Below, one piece after another: positions 11,301 through 23,851 of a DNA stretch of 64,000 nucleotides. The notes below the pieces were generated by a model. The model was not told the DNA's origin. It made no database searches and worked only from the letters and a program-made list of their open reading frames with translations. Location: assembly GCA_024305745.1 (NCBI GenBank), contig JAHRBS010000010.1, positions 3,479,501 through 3,543,500 on the forward strand. Reading direction: 5' to 3'. Each line of letters opens with the position of its first letter. Positions within the stretch are counted from its first letter, which is position 1. Both the position numbers and the translations under genes were made by a program. This DNA is from Polyporus tsugae (lineage: Eukaryota > Basidiomycota > Agaricomycetes > Polyporales > Polyporaceae).

Positions 11301-14300
11301 CAGCCCGCTTGTGACCTCGTTAGTCGCTGGGGGCTCGGTCTTCAACGCGCTGTACAACTCCCGACGGCACGGCGATGCTAGGCGCTTGATCTATCTACTG
11401 GAGTCGCATTTGTCCCTCGCCAGGGTCCTGCTCACTTACAAGCAGAAGTCTCCTGCTTCCTCGAAGGTCTGCCTCCTCGAGCAGGCGCTGTGCAGTCGGA
11501 CAGGTGGCACTTCCTCGTTCGAGGGCAGTTCATCGAAGGCGAACCCAGTCGACTCGTTGTCGGCATACGTCAAAGAGAGGGGAATGGGTCCCATCATTCC
11601 TGTCACCGCGGTGCAGGTGCTCTTCGCCCTCTGCTCGTCCCTCTCCATCGCCGAAACCTCGGCGTCCACGATCGTTGGCCATCTTTCTGATCCTGAAGCG
11701 ACTGTCACCACAATGGTTCGGATCATCCAGCACCCGTACGACGACGCGCTCCTCCGCAACGCTGTCTGGAACTTCATCACTCTGGCGGTGGACAAGGAGC
11801 CCGCCCTCGCTCGTCTCTTCGTAACTGGCCAACTACGCATGCCGAGTGCTAAAGGGAAGGAGAGGGCGGACGACTCTGGAGGTGCAGCAAAGACTAGTGC
11901 TCTCAACGTCGCATGCGACATGCTGGAGGAATGGAAGGAGTTGTGGGAGCTCAACCCGAAGCTGCTTGCATCTCTCTTGCGTTTCCTGGATGTCGTTTGG
12001 CAACACGCGCACGAACACAAGGCAGTCCTGGATCCGATCCGCAAGGATTCAAAGTTCTTTGACCATCTAGGCGGCATCATCGCTGAAGAGCTTGGCCCGA
12101 TGCCCGATTGCGCTACCGAAAGCTACGTTATGACGGACGGCGTAGCACACTCGGACCACCACGGAGCCATCTCCAACTACTCCTACCGCAGTGCTGTGAA
12201 ATCCCATGCCGTTCACATCCTCGCCGCGGACATCCGAATGCACGTACAGTCTCAAGGTTCCAGGGCAAAGCCCCCAAGCTACGACGCTATCGCCGCGACG
12301 CTCAGGTCGGAAGACCAGATTGCGGAGCTGATTCCGGAGGCAGCTGCAAGCGCATATCATCCTGAGCTTCACGACCACTTCGCAGACATGTTGAAGACCT
12401 ACTATCCTACCCTTAGCCCCGATCACCTCCAAGCGCAAGAGCCTATTGTCGAGCGAGAGTACGGAGACGACTTTGCCTTCTCAGTATCTCTCGCCCGCTT
12501 CCGTCTCCAGGTCTACGCAGTCGACGATGAAGTCCAGATGGAAGAAGTTGTCCGCAGTCTGCACACAATCAATCTGAACCTCTCCCTTGCACATGTCCAA
12601 ACAGCCCTAGCGGAAGCGTGGCAATTCCTGCTGCTTCAGGTGGTCCCATACCTTCGAGGGGATGCCACTGTACGCCCCCATCTTCTATCACTGGCCGATT
12701 CGCTATCCAGAGATCTGGCTTCCGAACGACGATCTGGCGAGATGATGTCTACCATTCATGCTGCACGACTGTCTCTAGTACTTTCTCTGCTCGAGGTCGC
12801 TTGGTTCTCTACGTCGGACAAGAAGGGCGAGGTTGAGACTTTCATCGCTCTCATCAAAAATGTTCGGGGTATCATCCTCAATCCTGCTCAATCCCCCAGC
12901 AAGTCTGTCCTTGGGCAGGTACGCGTCCCCTTCCACCGACCACTCCTCCAAATACTCTACTTCTGCGCACGTCATGCCAGGAGTATAACACGGAGACCAA
13001 AAGTTCTCAATGCGGAACAACGCCTTGCCATCGCTGCTCTACTGGACGCAACCCTCGACTTCGTCATCGACGCCCTCCGAATCACCTTTGACAGAGCACG
13101 ACTGCAGCTTGATCTCGACATCGACCAAGACATGGAGCTGCTTGTAGCTGTCTTTGAACAAAGCACGCGACCAGACCTCAACCCCTCTCCGAGCCTTTGG
13201 CTGACTCGCTGCCAAGAGACCGACGTCGTTCGAGCCAGCCTACAGCTCTTCAGCCGCATGGACATCGTCGGCTTGTCAGACCTCGCTCTTCTCCGCACTC
13301 GGAAGCAGCCATTATACACGCCTCACGTCTTGACCTTCCACATGGCGATGGCGGGCGTCACACCTGCGGCGGAGAGACTTGCCAGCGAGGGTCTTCTGGT
13401 TGCCTACATAGAGAACTCGATCAGTACAGCCATCCGCGAGGGCAAAATCGACGCGACGATCCCTGATCTTCCAGGCGAACAGAGCCCGGCACATCGCGCA
13501 TATTGCTCCATGCTCGCGATTATCGCGGGTGTCACGACAGCGCTCGGGAAGCACGGCCAGTACTTCGAGTCGGAGGCCTGCGGCCTGCTACAATTCTACA
13601 GCGAGCAGATCCACCGTGCACTGTCTTGGACGATCGACGACCCGCTTACGCTCCCTCTCTTGGAAGAGATCGAGCAGGTCGTCAACGTCTACGCGGCGAT
13701 CGCCCAGGGTTCCGCGGCGAGCTCAAACGATGGGGCCAAGCGGGTCCTCGAGGCGTTCACCGCCGACGCACTGTTGCTCCTCCAGCAGCTGAATTACGCG
13801 CTCACCCACCCGAACCACCTGGCCAGTGTCTTCGAGCCTATCACCGCGGAGGAACGCACAAGATTCGAGCAGGATCGTGCCTCGTCGTCCGTCAAAACCC
13901 CATCAGAGGCAGTGGACCCGATGAGACGTCCGTTCCTCGCACGCCTCGTCCACCGCCTCTACCGTCTCTCAAGCACGCTCCTGTCCGCGTTGATCGACAT
14001 CAGCGGTGCGGAGACCGTCCTGCTCGGAGAGCCCGAAGACTGGCAGCTGTCACAGGCGTTGATCGTCCCGGTGAGTCTGCTCTGCCCTCTCGTGCCTCGA
14101 GGCACCACCAGTGCCAGTGCTTACGGCAACCGCACTACAGCATTCAAAGGTCGTCCTCGGCGAGCCCGCATCGCTCGGCACGCTGCTCGAGCTCGGCAAC
14201 GTGTCGCTCGACATCCTCCGGCTCCTCGTCGACCGACCGCCGACGCAGGCCCTGACGCCCGCGACCTCGGCCGACAAGGCGCTCGACGTGCGCGACACCG

Positions 14301-14680
14301 TCGCCGTCACGCGGCGCAACCTCGAGGCCGCGCTCCTTTACGCCGTCACGCAGCTCGCGATGTGGCTCTCGAAGCCCGAGTTCGACGCGCCCGCGAACGA
14401 CGCGGACGGCGACGACATGATGGTCGTGGTGGGCGGTGGGGACCACCACCCGGGGGAGTCGACGTCGGCACGGGAGCGGAGGGCGCGCAAGGCGTCGCTG
14501 ACGATGGCGGAGCGGCTGAGGCGGGGGATGCGGGGCGAGATGGCGGCGGACCTGCAGGCGTTGCTGAACAAGGCGCGGGCGGTGGTCGCGAAGAGCGCGG
14601 GGGTGCTGGGGACGGGGGACGTGGACTTGACGCAGGCGCTGGCGTACTTTGTGCAGGAGCGGATATTGGTCCCGGCGTAG
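8388..14680 (+). CDS. NUP192: Nucleoporin Nup192/Nup205, inner-ring scaffold
   Basis: Exons 8388-8428, 8489-9765, 9818-14070 and 14141-14680 join in frame to 2,036 residues, in the size range of the family (about 1,680-2,100). Exon 1 uses donor GT|GTACGT. The N-terminus holds the Nup192-typical block FIHALSRRFGIDQVHALVLLR then SFFYNEGLPAG. Further on, FWAADWHGSSHRRALIDVARA, then PLIRLLRSLTG, fits the conserved N-terminal domain. The rest is alpha-helical throughout with few repeats, as expected for an alpha-solenoid of the nuclear-pore inner ring that binds Nup93/Nic96 and Nup53. The last intron offers two in-frame acceptors 9 nt apart (CTACAG at 14140, AAAG at 14149); I prefer the first. The terminal exon is unusually GC-rich with a Gly/Asp/Val-rich loop. 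Confidence 0.93.
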
Positions 14681-15260
14681 ACGGCAGTAGAGTAGATTAC
14701 TCGATGCTTGATTTTGACACTCGCACACTTTTGTTTTGTTGATTGTTTTGTACCATGTATTGATTACACCGGGGGGGGCATGGATCTGTGGGACACCATT
14801 TTACATCTTAAATCAATCGTGACATTTGGCCATTTGGCCATTTGGGACAAAGGTGCTGCTTTCCGTCTTCTTCTTCAACTCCTCGTTTATTGCCCTTTGG
14901 GGCCGAGCCCCATGGTAGGCGTTTACTCTAAGTGTAGTATCTACTCTGACGTGTGCACTGTGAGGTAGTAGTACCGTAGATTATCGAGCTATACAATGTC
15001 TTGCCTTCCGTCTCATGCTTGTCGCATGCTGGTTATATATGATGATATTGATGTAACAAGCATGTAAACTAATTTCTGCGGTCCATTGAAAAATGCGATT
15101 ACCATCAGACGTTGTGCAAAACCGCTATCGGTGTGGCCTTTCGTCACGATACGACAACGATGCGACACGGTGTTTCACAGGTCCATGCCCCCGGTGTTAT
15201 GCTCTCGCAAATATTTGCGACTGCCCCTTACCTACATACACATAAGTAACGGCGGGAGAG

Positions 15261-16745
15261 CTATAGCCTGGTCAGGACTTCTGCGCCAGTCTCTGTGATC
15301 AGGACCATATGCTCGGCTTGAGCAGCTCGAGCGCAGTTCTGCATGGAACTCGGTCAGCTAATCTTTTCAGCAAGCAATACAGTGAATGCCTCGTCTACCT
15401 CTGTTGAGACCGTCCAGTCATCCGGGTATGTGACTCCAGAAGGATCGGTGCCCTGAACAACAGCGGGCTGAACAACGTAGTGGTGCAGATTTGAATGTAC
15501 ATCTGGCTTGTGTAGACTGAACGACGGACCTCAATGGTGAAGCAATCTCCGGGCTGCATGACCTCGGGCTCGTCGTTCACTGTGTCACGGATGGGCGAGC
15601 CATTAGCATTACTCTTCCTGAACACTCGTCGCACTCACAAACGTGGTGTATCCAAGGCTGGCGGTGGAAGTCTTGCCCGATACCGTGACCGGTAAACGCT
15701 GACGAAACGGAGTAGTCCCTTTCTCGCAGCAATTCATGTATCGCCTTCCCGATATCCTTAAATGGTCGTCCAGGTCCGCAAGCGGCGATGCCGGCTTCAA
15801 GAGCAGCCTCCGTAATGTTCACGAGCTCTCTGCCCTTCTCGTCCTATATGCAACTAGTCAGCGCGGGGTGCCGGAAGGCTCATGTCGGAGAACGTACGAC
15901 ATCACCAATAAGGAACGTCCGAGACGTATCGCCGTGGAACCCGTCCAGGTAGACTGTAACATCTACGTTAACGATGTCGCCGCCCTGTAAGGGTCGGCTG
16001 TATGGGCAGACGAAATAAAACATTTGTTCAGCCTTTTGGGAGCGGCAACGCAAAGAGAGCAGGCTCAACTCGTCCGGTATGCCATGCACCAGAATGTTAT
16101 TGACACTCGTGCAGCATGACTTGGGGAACCCTTTGTACAGGAGCGGGGACGGGTACGCGTCGTGCTTGAGGATGAATTCGTGCACGCCCATGTCGACGAA
16201 GTCGGCCGGGTTCCCTGGCTACTTACCCAGGTCAAACTCGTTTCCATCTCAGGCTCCTCAGAATCGACGGCACGCGGAATGGGGTTTCAGGGTACGGAAG
16301 ACACACTCACCTGCGCCAGTAACTCCGCAAACTGCAAGGTCTCCGCGGAGAGCTTCGCGGCCCGCCGTAGCTTCTTTAGATCGTCGTTGTCCGTAATGAA
16401 CTTGCGTTTGGTCTGGGAGGGCCGTTCCTCCCATACTGCGTCAGGGCGGCGCGGGTCGGGTACGTACGGAGGTCTTGGTATTTGAGGAGGGACTCCGCGA
16501 GGGATGATATGCGACGTTCCCCAGACGAAGGGCTCCTCAGGGAGAATCACGTCGAAGAACCCATATCGAAGGTCGTGTTCAGAGGCTTCTGGGGCGCGAG
16601 GCTGCGAGGGCTCCGAGCTCACATACCGCCGGAAATTGGAGAGTATGTCAGGTCGTACGCGAGGTATTTGAGCATGAGCGGGTTGTGGACGTGGTCGTCT
16701 AGCAAGCGTAACAAGGGGGCGAGATAGACCACCAAGGAAGCGCAT
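15261..16745 (-). CDS. Mitochondrial type I methionine aminopeptidase (METAP1D-like)
   Basis: A multi-exon gene ending TAG at 15263-15261. The chosen ATG at 16745 gives [20 protein letters not shown], a basic, acid-free leader like a mitochondrial targeting peptide. The M24 core follows: [52 protein letters not shown] with the two metal-binding Asp, GHGIGQDFH with the metal His, FTIE with the first Glu, and [10 protein letters not shown] with the second Glu. Splicing at GAG|GTCCGT...TTCAG joins FTIE to PAVVQGTDP. All five metal ligands are therefore present. The spacer between the leader and the catalytic domain ([20 protein letters not shown]) matches the mitochondrial rather than the zinc-finger cytosolic form. 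One short exon near 16200-16290 is uncertain. Confidence 0.88.
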
Positions 16746-17177
16746 ATATGTGCAGACGCAAAGAGCAAGCTTTCCCAAGACGGTTGCGAGTGGGTTGAAG
16801 GTGTCGGGGGCAGAAGCGCCGACGAACGACTTGGCCAGAGCCGCCACGGACTGCAATGTGCATCCTCTCTGAACACGAACCTCATCTCAGAGCCCTCGCT
16901 CCCTTTCGAAGTCCCCGCTGGGAGCCCGCACGAAGCAAAGGACCTTGGAGTATCGTTCGTGTTCGCAAGCTCTGCCACGGGTCAGAAGACGCGATGATCC
17001 CGGTGTGCGTCCAGCGGGAGGATTGGATGCGACGGTTGGTATGTATTCCAGGACCCATGTATATTGTGGTACTCTATTGATCAATATTGTCGATACGACG
17101 CAATTATGAATTATACAGTGGTATGAATCCATACGGGGACTTTCTACAGTAAAGCGTCCAAGCCAGCTGCACCCAAA

Positions 17178-18500
17178 TTACACGGAAGACGCCACGTCCT
17201 GCCTCCATTCGCTCACCTTCTGCCCCGCCTTCCTCCGTGCCTCCTGCTTCGCCTTCTTTTTCATGTCCGTCATGTACCGTCGCATCTCCCCCATCGACAT
17301 CAGCGAGTTCGGGAACATCGCGATCATGTCCAACTCCTCCGGCGGCTGCCAGTGAGGACCGCGCGTCACCGCCCGCTCATAGCGCGCCCGATGCCGCTCC
17401 ACGAAATACGCGTCGTTGCTCGCCTCGAACCCCCCGCGCGGGTAGTACTGCCCGTCCCACGTGTCCGCGACGCGCGCGCGCATGGCGGGCACGCCGAACT
17501 CGTGGATGACCGTTGCGCCGTACACAACATCGAACAGCGCCGGCGGGGGCCGCTGGAGCGCCCATTCCGGTCCTGGCGGGGGGATGGTGAGACGGGCGCC
17601 GGCGAGGAGGTCTTTGTACTCCAGTCCGAAGGCGTGGACGTGACACATGGGCGCGGAGGGGTCCGCACCCGGGACGGCGTCGCTCAAGTTGAGTCCATGG
17701 CAAAGTTGGGGGTCTGTCCACAGCATGAGCGCGCTCTGATCATCGGACTAGGACGGGAAAGTAAGCGTTGCGAGTGGGACGCACCGGAAGAAATGCGACA
17801 TTTCGGCGGAGTACGAGGTGGACGCCGGCGTGGAGGAGGACGCCGTTGCGGACGTCGTCGATCGAAGACACTATGTCTTCTTCGTGGCCGCGACACCGGC
17901 GGGTCGTGAGCGTCCTGATGTACTGCAGAGGGTGGCAGAAAGCACGGCGTGAGCGAACCCTGACATCGACGCGAAACGGTCCTACGTACATCGTCACCTT
18001 TGCAATGGGGCACGAGGTGCACCGAATCGCACCACGTCTCTGCATAGCCAGTCGCTACGCAACGCTCGTCCCGCTCGTTCAGGTCCTCGCGGAAAGCTCG
18101 GCAGGGATCGCTGGAGGTGCTAGTGTTTCCACGGCTGTAAACCGAGTCCGTCCTGGCAGGGTCGGCGAGGTGCGGGTCCGTGGGGAACATCTGCTCCTTC
18201 TCCGCGTCGCTGACGTGGTAGTAGAGCAACATAGACTGCGACTCGGAGGAGAGAGGCTGGTCGTAGTCGACGAGCTCGAGCAGATCGTGCTTGTGCGAGA
18301 GGTCACCATGCGCTCCGGTGACAGCGCCGATGCAGTAGCGTACCCATTTGAGGGGCTTGGACGAGAACTGGAGCTGGTTCACCCGTTCGACGGGGAACTC
18401 GAGACAAGGGACCCACACCCAGGTAGACGGGTCGGAGTAGCCGGGGCCGCCAGGTCTGACAGTGAGAAGCTGGGCATGGACGAGAACGACGGGGCCTGAG
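17178..18500 (-). pseudogene. HNH-endonuclease family gene, copy 1, probably damaged
   Basis: Three exons are readable. Exon A ends at 17990 and carries WVWVPCLEFPVERVNQLQF, a CVATG motif and the HNH His in DSVHLVPHCKGDD. Exon B (17922-17785) begins YIRTLTTRRCRG and has the HNH Asn/His region DDVRNGVLLHAGVH. Exon C runs to the stop at 17178 with a ~170-residue C-terminal domain (VYGATVIHEFGV, WDGQYYPRGGFEA). The layout resembles HNH_2-type domains of Agaricomycete proteins (inference). Two lesions show against its relatives: no ATG where copy 3 has one (near 18500), and a 5 nt insertion (AACTT) in the first codons of exon C that shifts frame. An upstream acceptor (CCTAG at 17748) would restore the frame, but through a 37 nt intron. 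Confidence 0.62.
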
Positions 18501-18533
18501 GACGATAATGTTCGAATAGATGTGCAGAACGAG

Positions 18534-18582
18534 CGCACCTTGGGCCTTTATATAAGTCTTCGATTCCTAACATAGGGGCTCG
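18534..18582 (-). promoter_or_regulatory. Conserved promoter block of the HNH family (copy 1)
   Basis: Read on the minus strand it contains CGAGCCCCTATGTT, then TTATATAAAGG, then GGTGCGC. The same order, with the CGAGCCCCTATGTT and AGGTGCGC ends preserved, lies upstream of copy 3 at 57427-57476, where the TATA-like centre has decayed. TATATAAA is a plausible TATA box 40-80 nt ahead of the coding part. Confidence 0.5.
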
Positions 18583-18871
18583 AAATCCACTTTGTCTTAC
18601 CCCACTGGCCTTGACGTTGATTCCGCATCCGAGCACTGCCCATACATCCAGGCAAGCAATTGACTGACACCAGTCCTATCATGCGGCAACATAGATTCCT
18701 TCCTCCATCCCCGGGCACGACTAAAATTCCGAGGCTGCGCATACGCGGACAGCGGGTCAAAGGCTCTCGAACGCGGCTGACGTCGGGGAGGCTGACTGCT
18801 CTCCGTTCGAGTCTCCTGCTGCTCACGAGTCGGTATGTCCCCGTCTACTGTTGCTCCCCTCATCCTCAATC

Positions 18872-19792
18872 ATGTCCCACCCTTCGGAACGTGAAGTGGT
18901 AATGTATGTGAACCTTCCTGAGTACCCCTGGGACGACCCGCAGCACTTCAATTTCGAGACTTGGGCTCAGTGGTGGCCCTGTCTTTCACTTCCCATGTCC
19001 GAGGTGATCCACCTTCAGCCATCGCAACATCCGCTCCCGTGGCTCCATCATTGCATGGGCGCTGTCCTCGGCGCTGAAGGCAAGTTGAAGTTACAAGACG
19101 AGTTCGAGACCATCGACGACAACCACCCTCTCGCTCCGTCCAACGACTCCGCGCATCTCTACTACTGGATCAGCGAGGAAGAAAGCGACACATGTTTCCC
19201 CTGGATCCTCATCTTTCCAATCCACGTGTGAAGAGCACAGACGTCCCGACGTTCACTAGTACTGGCAACACCCGCGACCCAGAGTTCCGGTCCGCTATCT
19301 GGAACCAGGACGCGATAACTCTTGCTCTCTCGAATCCCGTCCTGTCGAGCTGCCAAGCGACCCATCTGGTTCCTCGCAGCAAGGGGGACAATGTGCGTGT
19401 GGCTAGATTCCTCTTTCACTTAATTTCGCTCATGCTCACTTGGTGGCTGCAGTATATTCACACCCTCACCACCCGTAGGAGCCGAGGGATCACGGCGGAT
19501 GTTGTCTCTGCGGTTGATGATGCCCGGAATGGGCTGTTCCTCGATCTGACTATGCACAAGTCGTTGGGAACAGACTTCGCCTTCTTGAGGGTACGTTCAA
19601 CCCCCTTATCATAAACCCCGTCTGAGATTCCTCCTTCGTTACTATTGTCAGGCACCCGACGTCGTCCCGGTTGGAAACGCTAGCATGGCGTTAACCCCGC
19701 AGATATTCATGATCTCCTACCCACGTCTTCCACCCAACCGCCCTTCCCTTATCCTTCCCGTTTTGTTTCATTTTCTCTCCCGCGTACTATGA
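18872..19792 (+). pseudogene. HNH-endonuclease family gene, copy 2, frameshifted and shortened
   Basis: A diverged relative of copy 1 on the opposite strand. It begins MSHPSEREVVMYVNLPEYPW and keeps PWLHHCMGAVLGAEGKL and AHLYYWISEEESD. Just after, at ~19187-19192, the frame shifts by one nucleotide relative to the family (next block MFPLDPHLSNP is in another frame). The HNH half is recognisable: ATHLVPRSKGDN, an intron ending CTGCAG at ~19452, then YIHTLTTRRSRG and DDARNGLFLDLTMHK. The family's first Cys motif (CVATG) is missing. After the next intron the expected C-terminal domain is replaced by ~45 unrelated residues to a TGA at 19790. Frameshift plus lost C-terminus argue for a relic, although a short product is possible. 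Confidence 0.6.
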
Positions 19793-20478
19793 TACCACGA
19801 TGACAGCACGGTCAGCACTCGTTCAGCCTAGAAACTCGGACAGTTACAGTAAGAGCAACAGTAGAGGCAGACTGAGCACTGTCGTTCCGCACATCTCGCA
19901 CGCGTCTTCATGACCTCTATGGTATCTCCGCCGTCCGTATATTGGACTTATGAAAGTTACCTTTCCCTCGTGACTCTTACCTGCATTGCATACTTCGTCG
20001 CGTACCGTACATACCCATACCGCGCGCTGTGTTTTCGCTGGCAATCCACACATCCATCTCATTCCAATCATCTTGTGATGCCTCGAGTTTCCATGCGATC
20101 TGAGCGACTGTCGACTTCGTCTCGCGACGGCGCCCCTCGTCTCAACACCCAGCCTCTCGTCGAACTACGACTATTCGCCAGTGGTCAATGGTATGCTCAC
20201 CACCTGGTCCCGAACTGGTCCCGAACTCATCCAGACTCAAAAGTGGCCGGCGATGATCACACAGCTGGTTCTGACTGAATGGCATCATTGAACCGTTGGC
20301 CGTGGTCCACTGTATGTGTGACGCAGTTGTGTTCCGATTCCCTCCCAAATGATGTACATACAGTGAAAGCAGTGCATGGCTTCGGTGCCAGCTGCACTGC
20401 GGTGTTTCGTATTTGTGTTGGCAAGCTGAAGGGCAGCAGGGATTTGGAGCCCACTACCTATACACTGGTACGACAAGC
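19793..20478. other. Intergenic stretch without a supportable gene
   Basis: It lies between the copy 2 HNH relic and the 3' end of DBP4. Short open frames exist on both strands (one of 122 codons from 19910), but none has a recognisable motif, a conserved partner in this window or convincing splice structure. No repeat or RNA gene was seen. Confidence 0.5.
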
Positions 20479-23400
20479 CTACCGGCCCTTCCGAAGCATC
20501 TGTAACGCAAGCATCTCGTCTGCCTCAAGACTCGACGCCGCTGGGGCCGCCACGGTTCGCGACTTCTTCGTCGGCGGTCGCTCTCGTTCGCTCTCGTCCT
20601 CAGACCCTGACACAAGGTCGAACTCGGGCGAGGCGTATCCATCGTCTTCCGAGAAATCCGCCACGACCGGTCCCCCAGAGAACCCGCCATCGTCCCCTTC
20701 CTCGTCGGAGAACCCCTCGCCCTAAAAACACAAGTCAGCACGACATCCCGCACACAAGCGCACGCACAAAACAGCCCACCTCGTGTTCGCGCTCCTTGCG
20801 CTTCCGCTTCTTCTCCCTCTTCTTCTCCTTCGCCTCCGCCTTGTCGGCCACGTCCGCCTCCCTCAGCTTCCCGCGCTCGCTCTCCGCGAACCGCCGCCCC
20901 GCCTCCATGACCTCGTCCCTGTCCCCAAGCACCTCCTTCGCGTCCTTCAGCTCGTACATCTCGTGCGCCTCGCCCGCGTCGTCGAACACGAGCTTGTGGC
21001 CCCGCGGGCCGCTCTTCGCGAGCGCCTTCTTCGACAGCGCCATCCTCTGCTGCCGCTTCGACGCGTAGTCCGACTCGGGCAGGACGGCGTCGTCGAGGTC
21101 GTGGTCCGCCCGCTTGAGCGTGATGAACTCGTCGTCCGAGCCGGAGCCGTCCGCGCTGTGGTCAATGAGCTTGGTGTAGTGCTCGGAGAGGATGTTCTGG
21201 TTCTTGCGTTCGAACAAGCGGTCGTACTTTGTCCGCACACGATTGGTCTGGTATCAAAGTAAGTGTAAGTGGTCATAGCTTTAGCACCAGCTATGCCAGT
21301 GGGCGGGCAGACGTACCTGCTGCTGGGTGACGCTCGCAGCCGCGGCCTTGGAAGACGTCTCTTCCTCCTCCTCGTCGGCACCTCCCTCGTCAGATGTTCC
21401 AGACGCGTCATACTCGCTCTCATCGTCTTCGTCCCGGACAGTAGAGGACGGCCCAGGGTCTGTGACTGCTCTGGACGCGTTCTTTTTCTTCTTTGCCATC
21501 TCCTTGCTGAGGAACTTGATCTTTGGCATGCCGGGGAGCCCAAGGGCCTCGGCGAAACGCTCGACCGGGAGCTCGTCCACCTTGAAGATCGACTTGTCCT
21601 TTTGCAGGTACACGGACCGCAAATACGACACGAACGCCTGGTTTCGCAGAGGTCAGCATTTCGAACCGGATGGCGAGAACGACTGTCGTAAACGCACCCG
21701 TTGCCCAAGGTATTTGATCTCAGGATCCTGGAACGCGAGGTTCTGTAGCGAGTTGCTAATGCTCTGCGTCTTGCTCGCTTTGATTTTGATCTTCTGAATC
21801 TCGACATTTTTCTTCTTCAGCGCCGCGACCATGCCCTCCTCCTCGCTCGGAACCAGCAGCAGCAAGCCCTTGCCCGCACTCTCGTACCGCGCCGTCCGCC
21901 CCACGCGATGGATGTATGTCTCCGCGTCCTCAGGTGCGTCAACCTGCAGCACCCAGTCGACGGACGGGAAGTCGAGCCCACGCGCCGCGATGTCCGTCGC
22001 GAACAGCACCGCGTGCTTCATGGACGTAAAGCGCTTGAACGTCGACAGGCGCATCATCTGCTTCTGCTTCCCGTGCAGCTGCAGGAGCGGCATGCCGGGG
22101 TGCATTTTGCAGAACGTCTCGAACACGAAGCGGACCTGCTTGCAGCTCGAGAGGAAGACGAGCGTCTTCGTCTGCAAGTGGCTCTTGATGAAGCTCCAGA
22201 GCACGTCGAACTTCTTGTCGAGCTCGCAGAGGACGTAGTGCTGCTCGAGCGCTTTGGGCGTCGCGCCTTCTGTCAGAGTCTCTTCAACGCCGACGTGGAC
22301 GGGGTTGTTGAGGCTGAGACGCGCGAGGTCGGCGACGGACTGCGTTTGAGTAGCGGAAAATAGGAGGGTCTGTCGCGACTTGGGGAGGTGAGAGAGGAGA
22401 GCAGTGAGGGTGCGATGGAACCCCATGTCCAATATCCGGTCGGCTTCGTCGAGGACTGCCAGAAAATGAGCACAAAGACGAAGACTCGTACTGATAACAC
22501 GGGAACGTAAGGTTGTGCGCCAGTCGACTGCATGGTTGCTGGAAAAGACCACCAAGAAAAAAAAGGAAATTCTGGCGCGTTTGCGATCACTGTACAGAAA
22601 CGAGATTTCTCACAGAACGCTGGCTTCGGCACGTAGGCAACCACGCCCTGGATCGTGCACACAAACATACGCCCCGGTTGATACGTGCATGGATGAAGAA
22701 CGCACCTAGCACCTGCAAATTATCGCATTCAAACCCGATCGTCTGGTCCATATGCTGGAGCAGTCGACCGGGCGTCGCGACGAGGATGTTCATGCGCGAA
22801 AGCCGCTCCCGCTCATCCTTGAGGTTCTTCCCGCCAATCACGAGGCCAGCAGAAAAGCTGTGGTATCCGCCGATGCTACGCAGGACCTCGAAGATTTGGA
22901 CAGCCTACGGGACATTGGAAAACGGTGGACGGACACACATACAGACACACTCACCAGTTCTCTCGTCGGAGATATAATCAACGCCCCCAATCCATCCTGC
23001 GGGCCCCACTTTCGACGGTACAAAATCTCCAATACTGGGATGAGGAACGCGAGGGTTTTTCCGCTGCCCGTGCGAGCCGCGCCGAGGACGTCTTTGCCCT
23101 TGATGGAGGTGGGGATGCTGTTGGCCTGGATATCCGTCATGTTGACGAAGTGTGCATGTTTGAGGCCTAGTGGGACCCAGGAAAGTGGAAGGACCGAGGA
23201 AGGGTAGGAGACAGTACATACCTCGCTTGGTTTGGTCGGATATCGGGAGGTCCGCAAACACTTTGAGGCCCGACGGCGACTCCTACACGGAGGACTGTGT
23301 CAATGAGCGACAGGACCCTTCCCAATGAAAAACGGCTCACAAAATGGAGGGCAGCCTGCTCGAGATCTGCAACTGCCTTCGCCTCATTTACCCTCTTGAG

Positions 23401-23481
23401 CTTTTTTGACTTCACTTTTGGATCCTGTGGCCTCCGGGACTTTTTTGGCTGTGAAAGATTTGAAGGTCCGGCGCGGGGCAT
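20479..23481 (-). CDS. DBP4: DEAD-box RNA helicase Dbp4/DDX10
   Basis: The ATG at 23481 gives [20 protein letters not shown], a basic N-terminus. Helicase motifs follow in order: [17 protein letters not shown] (I), SPTREL (Ia), [11 protein letters not shown] (Ib), [13 protein letters not shown] (II), FSATQTQ (III), [15 protein letters not shown] (IV), [17 protein letters not shown] (V) and [17 protein letters not shown] (VI). After the core come the family's extension ([21 protein letters not shown], then [17 protein letters not shown]), an acidic stretch, [20 protein letters not shown] and a Lys/Arg-rich tail ([15 protein letters not shown]). This long charged tail separates Dbp4/DDX10 from other DEAD-box enzymes. 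Dbp4 acts in the nucleolus in 18S rRNA processing, releasing U14 snoRNA. Several short introns interrupt it; the region 22460-22710 holds the least certain junctions. Confidence 0.93.
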
Positions 23482-23851
23482 ATTTCTGCGTGAGTTTGCA
23501 GAATGGAGGAGAGGTAGCTAGGGGGAGGTGGTGGTACAGAACAAAGTCGAGAGTCAAGTGAGCGCTCGTCATCTCGAGTTTTTTTGCGACTCATCGGTCC
23601 GACTGCACTTTGCGTTGAGCTCGATGGACTTGTAGGTCCAGATCTTATTGACACTCATCATATATATATGGCACCGCGTTGCATATGTATGTTGTCCCCA
23701 ATACCGAAGTGGTCCTTATGACATCCGGCATTATGGGAAACGGCATGCGAGAGCTAGCGATACATTGAGGTCACAAAGTACAAGAACCACGACGAATAAA
23801 ATCCGAATCCGAATCCAATGAGATGTCCCCGCAAGGCACAGACGTACTGCA

